Shown here: one piece after another, positions 32,553 to 43,184 of the stretch
How positions within the stretch are numbered: the stretch's first letter is position 1
How the letters are laid out: each line of letters opens with the position of its first letter
Origin: Hamiltosporidium tvaerminnensis
Taxonomy: Eukaryota; Microsporidia; Dubosqiidae
Assembly: GCA_022605425.2 (NCBI GenBank)
Contig: CM061246.1
Coordinates: forward strand, 620,001-684,000
Reading direction: 5' to 3'
Length of the DNA: 64,000 nt
The notes under the pieces: model-generated
Databases searched by the model: none
What the model was told of the DNA's origin: nothing
Seen by the model: the letters and a program-made list of their open reading frames with translations, nothing else
Translations under genes and position numbers: made by a program

Positions 32553-32563
32553 TTGATTTAAAA
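32553..32563. repeat. Target-site duplication of element A copy at 32.6 kb, left
   Basis: ttgatttaaaa, repeated at 33293-33303. Confidence 0.65.
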
Positions 32564-33292
32564 CTTTATTTAAAAGTATCACATCTTTTTTACAATAGTG
32601 GCAAGTGTTATATTTGTTTTCATCACATTAACGCAGTTCTATTGTTAAAATAAAAAAGTTGCTCCCAACACTCGATGGGTAACCCCTGCGATACCTACGT
32701 TTCATGGCCTTTCATCTAACAGGTGTGTAGAATCTAATTAATAGGCGAGGCATTTGCTCGGAGTTCGTTAATGTCCCTTGCATAGAGTGTGATTGAAGGC
32801 CGAAGCCCCCCCTGGGCTCCCCCCAAGACTATGCAGCATTCCTGCTTACTCTACCTTTTCTGAACCCAATAAACTTTTGCTAAGATATATTTCAAAGACT
32901 TACATGGGGTCCACCTAGACAGTCCAATGTCATACCAACAGGTATAACCTGCTACTTAGCTCTTCCGGCTTTTAATGGGTTTGATTTTTATATCTCTCAG
33001 GCGCTAAGTCTTCTAACCCGAGTGAGCAAGGCTAGGTTTCCATGCTTTTACATGGCGATTACCTACATGTTAAACTGCGGTCTGTAATCTGGTTACATAA
33101 AAAACTACAAATAAATTTAGAGAAAAAGTTTCTCCATCTCTTAGACCTCCCCTCCTCATAACAACTCCCATAGAACAACCGAAGATGTAGTGTGGTTTTA
33201 TTCCCACCAAAAATCCAAACAATGACCTCACACCAGTTTCATACACTCATTGCCAAGCAGAAAGTTTTTTTGTGGTTATTCTCCTTCCACTT
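32564..33292 (-). mobile_element. Element A, young copy
   Basis: 729 bp with an 11-bp target-site duplication. The minus strand starts AAGTGGAAGGAGAATAACC and ends ACTTTTAAATAAAG exactly at the duplication. It differs from the 28.1-kb copy by scattered substitutions, several of them stops in the pseudo-frame. Confidence 0.8.
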
Positions 33293-33303
33293 TTGATTTA
33301 AAA
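33293..33303. repeat. Target-site duplication of element A copy at 32.6 kb, right
   Basis: Exact match to 32553-32563. Confidence 0.65.
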
Positions 33304-33329
33304 TTAAAATTTAAATTTTTAAAAAACTG

Positions 33330-34280
33330 TAAACTGTAAATGATTTATAATAATGACTAGATGTTTAGCTTGTAGAAACAAACTTTCTTTTCATAAGAAA
33401 AAAATGCCGAAAATAATCCTAAACTTCTATATCAGAGTCATAATTCTTCAGGCATTTCAATAAAAATTTTATACTCTCACTTAGTCTGTTTCTATAATAT
33501 TTTTAGCTTTTCATATCACATTTTTAGTAGTCTTCAGACGTTTCTCAATAAAATTCGGGATTTTTTTAATTAGCATATTCTGCTTCTGCCATTTCATTTA
33601 CTTTCAATTCTCAGAGCTTCAGCTCGGCATTTTATGTTTAGCCTGTTCACTTCCACCTATTTTTGGCAAAGTCTGCCTTTTTTCTCGAAAAAATTTATTG
33701 AGACTAAGAATTTTTTTTGTCTAAAAATAGTGTTCTTTTAACTATATGCTGTATTATTTAATCTATTTATCGTATAAATTCTTAGTTATTTTTATTAAAA
33801 ATCTTTTAATTTAATCAACTATAAAGTTCTGTGAAGCTATTCAAGTAATATTTTTTTATGCAATTATTCTTTAAAATTTAAATAAATTTCTCAGAAGAAC
33901 AACAAAGACGCATCAATTGTATCATAAAATTTTTTATGCAGCTGTAAATTCAAAAAAAATAAATCTTAATTAAGTGATTTAATTTTTTTTTAAACAGAAT
34001 ATTTCAGAAAAATGAAAACAAAAAACATATTAATTTATTTTTCCTTCTATATTAATGCAGTCTAGAAAAGATTTTTACAATTTTTATTTCCAATTTTTTT
34101 TGAGCAAAGAAGTTTCTTAATTGTTTTATGTTCATTTCTACTCAGAATTATTGGTTGTGTAAGATTCACGAACAAATAGAAAGAGATATATCTTAATTGG
34201 GGCACTCTTATTGGTGTCTTATAGTGTTTTAACCAATTAAACATTTCGAGGTGAGTCGTCGTCGGGACATTAATGAATTA
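33330..34280 (-). mobile_element. Element C copy
   Basis: Collinear with 24996-25945 over its whole length. The first open stretch (frame at 34062-34244) reads THLEMFNWLKHYKTPIRVPQ and ends NEHKTIKKLL. Compared with Ty3/gypsy reverse transcriptase this resembles the segment just after the catalytic palm. An imperfect 13-bp duplication, attataattcatt and attataaatcatt (near 34271 and 33345), flanks it. Confidence 0.5.
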
Positions 34281-34479
34281 TAATAAACATTAACAAAAAA
34301 TTTTGCCATGCATGTAACGTAAACACTGTTATAAATATTGCAGAAAAGAAAATATAATAATATCAGCACATATGTCATTACCTTCATTTGAATATTTTAG
34401 TATCGAAGAATAAACATTTATGGCCAAAGAAGAATAACACACTGAAACCCATCTCTTGAGAATGATTAGATAAAAATAA

Positions 34480-35080
34480 ATTTCCTTTTAAAGTTATAGT
34501 GGAATTAAACGCACATATATATTTAGATTTGGTTAAGAATAGGTATAAGAAGGAGAGCCCTACAAAAAATTTTGTTGTTTTATGAACTAGGCTGGCAACT
34601 ACGCTTACTTTATAAGTATTTGCCGTGCAAAAACATAGAAACCTAACCTTTTTCACTTTGGTCAGAAGAATGGTTTATGTGAGATACAAAAAGAGACATT
34701 TAAAAACCCAGGTAGCTAAGTAGCAGGTTATACATGTTGGCTTGGAATTTAAACGCCTCAATAGACCATATAATTCGTCGGATGATATTTTATATAAATT
34801 TTTATTTATTTTAGAAAGTTTAGTCTGGTAAAAATACTGCATAGTCTTGGGGGGGGGGGCTCGTGATGGGTTTCTGCCTACGATCACACTCCTAGCAACG
34901 AACACCCGGGAACTACTCTGTTCATTTAATGGGTTCCACATACCTTTTAAGTCCAAAAATTTTGGAATTGGGTATTGTTGGTGATATCGATGGAGGTCAT
35001 AAAATATTTATCTGTGTAAATCAAAAACTGCGTTCATGTCATGAATAAATATTAAACAAGCCATTTTTTTTAAAAAAAGG
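34480..35080 (+). mobile_element. Element A, old diverged copy
   Basis: Recognisable blocks: gctaagtagcaggttatac, tactgcatagtcttggg, cgatcacactcctagcaacg, gggttccacatacc. It includes a run of 11 G near 34850. The 5' head is barely recognisable. Confidence 0.6.
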
Positions 35081-36284
35081 ATATATTAAATAGAAGTTCT
35101 AAATATGCTTAGTTTATTTCTAAATATTTCTACTGCGGAAAAATTCTATTAGATTAATGAAAATAACTTTGATGAAATATCTCCTATATGAATATTGTGA
35201 AATAAAAATATTTGGTTTGCTTAGTGACACATTAAATGTTCAATTGTAACAATCAAACCATATAGTTTTGCTTAGATGTAATATTATCAGATTTTATGTT
35301 CATCGATTTTATTATTCTTCTTGCTTTTTTTGATTGTTTATGAATTCCTCGGGGTTAAACCTTAAGAGGAAATTATACTGTATTTTTTTGATACCAGAAA
35401 CCAATTATTTAATGTATCAATTCTTACAAAAATGAATCGTTATGTTTATTTATAGAAAACCAAATTAATTATAGTTGAACATTTATAATTCGGTGTGCAA
35501 TATTAAAAAAATATGAATCGATATTTTATGTTTAATGGATTCGAATCGTGGTCAAATATAAGTAAGAGTGCTTTTTTATTATATAATTTCTCAACATGGC
35601 AAAATTTGACTTTTAAAAATCTCCAACGTACAACTATATGAATTCAAATATATTTCATTGTGGGAGCACTATAAATATATTATAATTTGAAGACATATAT
35701 TTTTAGGAATAACGAATAAACAATTCTACACTCGTTTATTTAATATATTAAGTATATAACTAATCTGAAAGAAGAAATTGTTATGTATGTATTATTTCTT
35801 CCATATTACATTCGAAAGAACATTCATAAGTTCTTATCGTATACACTTCCACTCCACAATATATATTGTTTTAAAATAAATTTGAAGGTTTTAAAGTAAA
35901 AATATATTCTAGTTAAAATCATTTAAGCGAAAATGGATCTAGAAATTACAAGAAATACTTTGATCCTGCATTAAAATGCTACATTAGCTACTTTTTTGTT
36001 CTTATAAGTGTGATGAAATTATATTTGAAACATTCTTAGTTATAAAAATTAAATTGTAAAATATATATTTAAAAAAAGAAATTAGCAAAGGAAAATATTA
36101 AAGTGATGCAAGTAGACAAGATGAAATTTAAACGAAAAGGAAAACCAAAGCTTAGAATTTGTATAAACACAAAAATAAAGTAATTTATAAGTTATGAAAG
36201 ACATTTTTTAAAAGGGATAAAAATGGTTTTTGGCTCAGATTTAATAAAATTTAGAAAATAAATATATTATAAATTACCCATCTT
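35081..36284. other. AT-rich gene-free DNA
   Basis: No gene. The last bases hold the CCC motif (36277-36279) of the next gene. Confidence 0.5.
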
Positions 36285-36929
36285 ATGGCAAAAGGATGTA
36301 GTGTCTTTGTGGGAAATATTGAATTTGATATACCAGAACAAAAAATAGTAGAAGAGTTAAGTGTGATAGGAAAGGTAGTAAATTTTAGATTAGTTTATGA
36401 TAGAAATACTGGTAAGTCTAAAGGATATGGATTTGCAGAATATGAATCGTCACTGATTGCAGAAACAGCTGTACAGAAATTAAAAATATCTTTTAACGGT
36501 AGACCTGTGAAGATAAACTATGCCGATACAGATTTTCCAATCAAATCCAAGGAAACAACAGCTACAGAAACATTAGATATAGAAAATATAGTGAATGTTC
36601 TTGATGATCTAGATAAAACAAATTTAAAAGACGTAGTTATTTATTTGAAAAGGATGGCAATCGACCAACCTTCAAATTTTAAGAATCTTATGGCAACCAA
36701 TCCAAATTTACTTATTGTTTTGTTTGAAGCACTTGTAAAACTAAATATTGTCGATCAAAGTGTTATTTCTACGCTATTAAAAAAATCTTTTGATCTTGAC
36801 GAACAGAAATCACAAATATTTGAAAGAATTTGTCAAATGAGTGATGAAGATCTTTCATTGTATTCAGAAGATGTTAAAAATAAAATAAGTAAATTAAGAA
36901 GCTTAATTATTAAAAAGAAGAGTAATTAA
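36285..36929 (+). CDS. RNA15: CstF-64/Rna15-like mRNA 3'-end processing factor
   Basis: Binds the GU/U-rich element near poly(A) sites within cleavage factor IA/CstF. The 214 residues hold the family architecture in miniature. An RRM (about 5-82) has VFVGNI (RNP2) and KGYGFAEY (RNP1) and the family-typical VVNFRLVYDRNTGKSKG. The hinge (about 113-156; KNLMATNPNLLIVLFEALVK) binds the CstF-77/Rna14 Monkeytail. A short C-terminal helical domain (about 176-210; ERICQMSDEDLSLYSEDV) binds Pcf11. The Pro/Gly-rich regions of metazoan and yeast proteins are missing (Rna15 has 296 residues). CCC lies at -8 to -6. Confidence 0.88.
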   Translation: MAKGCSVFVGNIEFDIPEQKIVEELSVIGKVVNFRLVYDRNTGKSKGYGFAEYESSLIAETAVQKLKISFNGRPVKINYADTDFPIKSKETTATETLDIENIVNVLDDLDKTNLKDVVIYLKRMAIDQPSNFKNLMATNPNLLIVLFEALVKLNIVDQSVISTLLKKSFDLDEQKSQIFERICQMSDEDLSLYSEDVKNKISKLRSLIIKKKSN

Positions 36930-37073
36930 AAACCTTTTTGCCTATTTTTCCACTGACGCAATCTTTTACGTTTAAAATTTTTTATATTCATTAACTCTTT
37001 ATATATTTCGTGTGATCTTTTAAACCTTCGTTAGGTTTAATAAATTTAATATTGTTAATTAGAATGCTCATTG
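36930..37073. other. Short spacer
   Basis: No feature. Confidence 0.4.
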
Positions 37074-37086
37074 CTTAAAATTTAAA

Positions 37087-37311
37087 CTTACTTACTTATT
37101 CCATTCCTCCTTTACTTTTCGAGTCGAGGATGACCAAAAATATTTTTCCTATTTGTTTCTTTTAATCTGTTATGACTCGGAATAATAGGGGATTGGCTTA
37201 TAGATCCAATATATTTTATATCTCACCAAAATGGCAACATTGATTTTCACACCATTTATATATATTGATTGCCAGGCAAATAGTTTTTAATGTGGTAACA
37301 CTCTTCTACGC
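37087..37311 (-). mobile_element. Element B copy 3
   Basis: About 225 bp. The TAAG-type tail is at the left (plus cttacttacttattcc), the B body (aatctgttatgactcgg) in the middle and the A/B head at the right (gattgccaggcaaatag). It is flanked by an imperfect 13-bp duplication, cttaaaatttaaa (37074-37086) and cttaaaatataaa (37312-37324), 12 of 13 identical. Confidence 0.65.
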
Positions 37312-37324
37312 CTTAAAATATAAA

Positions 37325-37759
37325 AATCAATGAAAATATTTCCAACGGATCTTCAAAAAAACAATTTCTTTTTTAATCCGGGTTTCTGAATATGATGTTT
37401 AGATTTACTCGCAGGTGTATTTTTACCTTTCTATTATATTTATATATTTTATATTAAGAAATTACATGTTCTGTTTACAGCTATACTCTTACTATTTTTT
37501 TGTTTAATTTGTTTACGAATTAATAATTCATAGAAATTTTATTACATCTAAACTGTTTTATCAGCGTCAATTGTTTTAGAATTAAGAAATTAAATATTTA
37601 GCTTAGTTTTTAAACGTTTAAACCGTTTATCAGTTTCAATTGTTTTAGAATTAAGAAATTAAATATTCTTCTAAATCGGAAAACATATATACTATTATAT
37701 CCTCTTTTTATTTCATAATTTAAATTATAATATAATTGTTAGATACTTAATAATACGAT
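37325..37759. other. AT-rich gene-free DNA
   Basis: A diverged 60-bp tandem duplication near 37550-37665 (tttatcag, caattgttttagaattaag) is the only structure. Confidence 0.5.
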
Positions 37760-38086
37760 TTACAAGAGATTTTCATTTTTGTTTGTAATTACGAAACCCA
37801 CAATTTTAAATTTTTTATACATTAAATTATAAAAAATACTAATTTTTACCAAAAAAAATGTTATCAATAATAACATTACTGTGTAATTCAAGCTGTTAAA
37901 ACTAGAACTATAAACTTTAGATGTATTATCTTGTATCTGGTGAATTATAAAAGTTTCCAAATATGTTAATGAACCACACAACATGTACCAATTTATTACT
38001 ACTGATGTATTTTTTTCTGTTTTTTCATTCGAATTTTTATCTTGACATTCTTTAATTAATCTACTATATACATGTATGTTTCTTTT
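37760..38086 (-). pseudogene. Open frame with membrane span, probably a 5'-truncated gene
   Basis: Open for 108 codons from a TAA at 38087-38089 to 37760, but the first ATG comes only after about 34 codons (37984). The peptide has a polar start (KECQDKNSNEKTEKN), a Trp/Tyr patch, one clear hydrophobic span (LNYTVMLLLITFFLVKISIF) and a basic cytosolic-type end. It looks like the C-terminal end of a multi-span transporter, but no family is recognised and no CCC precedes either possible start. Confidence 0.35.
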
Positions 38087-38089
38087 TTA

Positions 38090-38669
38090 AGGAAAATAGC
38101 AAAGGTATTTGGGTTCATTTTTGATTCCGCATGAGTCAACCAACAAAGGTTGATACGCACTTATCATATATGAAAAACATATAGAATAATTAAAGGTAAG
38201 ATGGTTTTTTGTTAGTATTCTAGTGAATATCTTATGATTCTATTCAATTTTTATGATTAAAAATTTTAAAAAATGAAATTTACAGTATTTCTGTAACCGA
38301 AGAGTGTAGAGAATAGCTTAAATTCGTAAGATTTCTCAATCCGCCTTGTTTTTTCTACAATATTACACCTAGCAGATGTGCTAAATCAATCTGTTAATAT
38401 GTGTATAAAGTGAAAGTATTTACAAGAAAATCTAAAAATGATGAGCCGAACTCGAAGCTTATAAATTTAAAAAATCTGATGTGAAAGATTGGGATTTTTT
38501 GAATTCCGGTCTTATTTACATGTAAATCATTATTTAGCGTAATGCTTATTGATCCTAACAAGTATTAAAACGCTTTTTTTATTTTTTTTTCAAAAAGAGG
38601 CAAAAAGGCTTTAATTTTGGTTGATTGCACATTTAAAACAAGAAATTATACTAAAGTTCCTTATAATTC
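38090..38669. other. AT-rich DNA, possibly decayed
   Basis: Patches of higher complexity near 38100-38160 and 38290-38400 suggest decayed sequence, but nothing identifiable. Confidence 0.4.
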
Positions 38670-38760
38670 CATTTGAAGAGTAAAAATCAATAAGATATAA
38701 ATTGGTGTTAGCGAAAGCTCATGATAACTTACACACCGGACGTGTATGTTTTTGAATGCC
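38670..38760 (+). pseudogene. Relic resembling retroviral-type integrase zinc-binding region
   Basis: One frame reads KLVLAKAHDNLHTGR just before a stop. Ty3/gypsy integrases carry a similar L-x-x-A-H-D-x-x-x-H-x-G-R segment in the HHCC zinc finger. Only some 20 codons are readable, so this is suggestive only. Confidence 0.3.
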
Positions 38761-41700
38761 TTATTTTTCCCAAAAGAAACAATAGTCCACTATTAATAAT
38801 CTCACAGCTAAGAATTGATAAATAATACAAAATGACAACATTTTGGCTTCAAAAAAGGGAAAATAATTCAATATAAATTTGCCCAAATAAAAAATCAAAG
38901 TAATTATGACTAAGTTAAGGCGTTTTTATTTGCAATTGAAAACGATTACTAAATTTTAATCTTTTGAACTTGTCGTCAACATTTTATTGTATTCACTTTT
39001 TAGATATGATATCTCTTTTATTAAGTTTAAATAAATGATTGATTATCGTCTTATTTCAAGAATTTAAAAATTAATGATCATTACTTTTTTAACAAATAAA
39101 TTTACAAATTTAGTATATTTTGATATCGGTTTAAGCAATTTTTTGTTGGAATAACCTGCCTCTCGGAATAGTATATTGTATGAATACTAATAATATCCTT
39201 TACAACCTACCGGTAAATTGATTGTTTACCAGCAAATTGGTTGAAAATTTGTATTTTTGTTAACGAATATTTATTAGAAATTGTTTTTTTATAATTGTAC
39301 GGACAAAAACTATCAAGAAAAACCTGATTATTTATTTGAAAGGTCTGAAACATAACAAATAAATTTACATCGATAAGTTAAGATCTAATATTCTGAAATG
39401 GTCGTTTTAGACTTAAATTCAAATAAATATGTTTTTAAGTCTAATTAAGATATTTTTGGAAACTGTAAATATTTATTTTTTTTCCAAAATTTAAGAACAT
39501 TTTAGTTGAAATATACAATAAAGAATGAAATTTAAAATTATTTATGTAAATAAAATATGCCAAAGCAATAATCGATGTAAAATATATTTGATCTGAACAT
39601 AAAATCCAGCCATAAAAACCTTAATAATGTATATATATTTGTATAACCACATGAAACAGGTTCTCATATTACAATTTAGATATTATTTGGATATACTATG
39701 AAATATGTGGGTTAATTACATCAAGAATAAATTACAGAATCGGTAAGGCTCGGTGTAAAACTATAAGATTTAAAATTGAAAAGTAATTAGGGAAATGCTT
39801 TTGATTTGATTAATAAATAATTTACATGCTTAGATCGTATAAAAGACTCATGATAAGGGAAAAAGTGGAATGTTTAAACCCTATTTGATCTAATCCTGTT
39901 CAATAATTTTTCTTAAAAATAAATATGAATACAATAATATATCGGTTATATTAAGCATGCATGCACAAGTTGCCTCTTTCAACTTTCAATCATAAAATCT
40001 AATACTTCTGATGATATATAAATTCAGATAATATCTGTTATAAAACCGAGTAAAACTTGATTTATATTTGTATATCTAATGTTTTGAGTTCTTGGTACAA
40101 TTGAGTTGCTTATTATAAACCATACTGCTTTACTATTCACAACTATAAGCCAAATATAGTTACTAGGTTAGATTGCAGGAAATCTATAAATATTTATTTA
40201 ACAGTGAAAAAAATACTTCATAAAAGTTTGTTGGACTCCGACATAAAATATTAAACGAGGTGAAATTCTTGGCTAATTGTTTAAATTAAACTAAATCTTT
40301 GATACATTTAATAAAACTAAGTAAAGCTGATTTTACTAAAATAAATTCAAGAAATCTCATGAAAGTGTGCCGAGAACGAAAATTTATGTTCAATGTGCAA
40401 AGAAGAAGCATAGTTCATATATATAGAAGATTAATACCAAATTTAATAAATTATTAAAGGTTCTTGAAACAAAGTGGTACATTATAAATACTACAGGTAA
40501 CCGCATATTATGTAGCACATTGTAAATAATTTGTATGAAATGAAATTTTTATGTTTCAAAAGTATAAACTCTATTTAAGAAGCATATTTCATTGATTATT
40601 TTTGGGTATTTTCTATAATATTCTAACAATATTAAACTTTAAACAACTTTGAATTAGTATTTGGATTTGAAAAAATACCTTTGAACTATTCTAATCACGA
40701 AATTTACCCAATTATCTCTTAAAAAGAGTTTAATTACGCGAACTTTGCTTTGATTTCTTGACCTAAAAAATAATACATAACCTATTTTCTGAAAATATAT
40801 AAGCATTTATAAGAAAATTCTTGAATATATTTATTCAATAATTAAGTCGGTATTTCAATCAAAAACAAGGGGATATTATATGACTTAAACCTTAGCGAAT
40901 AAAAACGTGTATTTGTTCTAAAATTCAACTTAATAACAAGACTATTATTTTAATAACAGTTAATATCTAAGACAAGGGAATGACAAAAGTACTCTAAAAT
41001 AGCACAAAAATATAAATTAGAAAATCTAACCCCAGAACAATATATAATTTCGGTTTTAATTCAATACTTTTTTGCAAATAAATTCATAAAAAAATTAACA
41101 ATAATTAAATTTGCTGTCGAATCAATAGCAGAAGCAAGATTTATCTTAAGAATTTAACAAAGTATTTAAAATACATATCAAGAGTAGTTGTATACTTATT
41201 TCGGTCCTCATGTGCCTCTCAGTGTTTATAAAAAAACGAAAGTAAAAAATAAAGCACCAATTTATCTTTTACCAAATTTAGGATAAAAAATTTCTATAAT
41301 TGGGTTTCAATATTATTAATGAAATTCTAAAATGCATTTTAACATATTTATAAATTTCTGGTTTATTTTGTTTTCTATTCTCCCAATTTCAATAATCATT
41401 TTTTTGTTTTATTTAAGATGTCTTTTATATTTAACATTATTCTATATTTTGAATTAATAGATCATTTTCGGTTTATTCATTAGCAATTAGGGATCTGATT
41501 TTCATTAGATTTGTATATTAAACATTTTCCTCTTCATAGATTTGTATATGTAATATAAATTACATGTTTTAAGACTTTTTACAATCAGAGGTGAAATGTA
41601 ATTCATTATTTAATTATTTGGTCTATAAAATCATCTTAGAATATTTAATTAGTTCAGTATTTTCTAGAAATTATTTTTTTGAAAAATTTTTTAAAATAAT
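38761..41700. other. Long AT-rich gene-free region
   Basis: About 2.9 kb without a credible ORF, RNA gene or recognised repeat. Confidence 0.5.
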
Positions 41701-41711
41701 TTAGATTAAAA
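41701..41711. repeat. Target-site duplication of element A copy at 41.7 kb, left
   Basis: ttagattaaaa, repeated at 42453-42463. Confidence 0.65.
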
Positions 41712-42452
41712 CTTTATTTAAATACTTTATTTAAAAATATCACATCTTTTTACAATAGTGGCAAGTGTTATATTTGTTTTTATGACATTAACGCAGTTCT
41801 ATTGTTAAAATAAAAAAGTTGCTCCCAACACTCGATCGGTAACCCCTGCGATACCTACGTCTCATGGCCTTTCATCTAACAGGTGTGTAGAACCTAATTA
41901 ATAGGCGAGGCAGTTGCTCGGAGTTCGTTAATGTCCCTTGCATGGAGTGTGATCGAAGGCCGAAGCCCCCCCTGGGCTCCCCCAAGACTATGCAGCATTC
42001 CCACTTACTCTACACTTTCTGAACCCAATAAACTTCTAGCTAAGATATATTTCAGAGACTTACATGGGGTCCACCTAGACAGTGCAATGTCATACCAACA
42101 GGTATAACCTGCTACTTAGCTCTCCCGGCTTTTAATTGGTTTTATTTTTATATCTCCCAGGCGCTAAGTCTTCTAACCCGAGTGAGCAAGGCTAGGTTTC
42201 CATGCTTTTACATGGCGATTACCTACATGTTCAGCTGCGGTCTGCAATCTGGTTACATAAAAAACTACAAATAAATTTGTAGAAAAAGTTTCTCCATTTC
42301 TTAGACCTCTCCTCTTCATAACAACTCCCATGGAACAACCGAAGATGTAGTGTGGTTAATTCCCACCAAAAATCCAAACAATGATCTCACAACAGTTTCA
42401 CACACTCATTGCCAAGCAGAAAGTTTTTTATGTGGTTATCCTCCCTCCACCA
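41712..42452 (-). mobile_element. Element A, young copy with doubled tail
   Basis: 741 bp with an 11-bp target-site duplication. The minus-strand 3' end reads TTTAAATAAAG twice in a row (TTTTTAAATAAAG then TATTTAAATAAAG). Such tail reiteration is typical of LINE-driven reverse transcription. It ends only 84 bp upstream of the thioesterase ATG. Confidence 0.8.
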
Positions 42453-42463
42453 TTAGATTAAAA
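42453..42463. repeat. Target-site duplication of element A copy at 41.7 kb, right
   Basis: Exact match to 41701-41711. Confidence 0.65.
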
Positions 42464-42536
42464 TATATTAAAATGTTTGTTAAAAAGAGAAATTATTCAT
42501 AAATAAATATATTGAACGCTAAAAAAAATATCACCC

Positions 42537-43184
42537 ATGTATATTTCGATGAAAAATCCAATAATATTGAATCCGTTGGCAACAGAATACTTGCTTATAT
42601 TTTTACATGGATTAGGAGATAATGGAGAAAATATTTCAAGCATATTTGAATCATATGCAAAAAGATATAGAAATACACGGATGATATTTCCCACTGCAAT
42701 GAAAAGAAAAATTGGAATTTGTGCGAATATGGAAATGAATGCTTGGTTTAATATACAATCATTGGATTTAGAATATGAAGATTATGATGGTTATCGAGAA
42801 AGTATGGAAAATATTATGAAAATTTTTAACGAGCAAAATATTGCACCCACTAGAACAATAATTGCAGGATTTTCTCAAGGTGGTGCAATGTCTCTTTATA
42901 TAGCATTAAATGAAATCAGATATTTTAAAAGTATTATTTGTTGTTCTGGTTTTCTTATCGATAGAACAAATGCTAAAAATATTGTTAAACAAAATATAAC
43001 GATGATACATGGAAACAAAGATATTGTGGTTTTACCCATGTTCGGGGAAAAATCTTTCGAGATTTTAAAAAATAAATATAAGCAAAATGTGAAATTGATT
43101 AAATTTCATGGTGATCATACTATTCCTAATATAGCGTTTGATACTATATTCGACGGATTTAACGATAAAGATTTGGTCTTGTGA
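42537..43184 (+). CDS. Acyl-protein thioesterase / carboxylesterase, alpha/beta hydrolase
   Basis: Cytosolic serine hydrolase of the APT1/lysophospholipase family, which removes palmitate from proteins or cleaves lysolipids. 215 residues (yeast and human relatives about 227). It shows the oxyanion-region motif FLHGLGDNGEN (about 22-33), the nucleophile elbow GFSQGGAMS with Ser113, then Asp162 in HGNKDIVVLP and His194 in GDHTIP, so the triad is complete. The ATG at 42537 directly follows CCC (-3 to -1). A second ATG four codons later is also possible. The young element A copy lies immediately upstream and could affect its promoter. With NMT it points to active protein lipidation cycling. Confidence 0.85.
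   Translation: MYISMKNPIILNPLATEYLLIFLHGLGDNGENISSIFESYAKRYRNTRMIFPTAMKRKIGICANMEMNAWFNIQSLDLEYEDYDGYRESMENIMKIFNEQNIAPTRTIIAGFSQGGAMSLYIALNEIRYFKSIICCSGFLIDRTNAKNIVKQNITMIHGNKDIVVLPMFGEKSFEILKNKYKQNVKLIKFHGDHTIPNIAFDTIFDGFNDKDLVL

Noticed and set aside
35500-35545. Possible tRNA (ggattcgaatcgtgg)
   Set aside because: T-arm-like string only; no A box, acceptor pairing or anticodon arm upstream.
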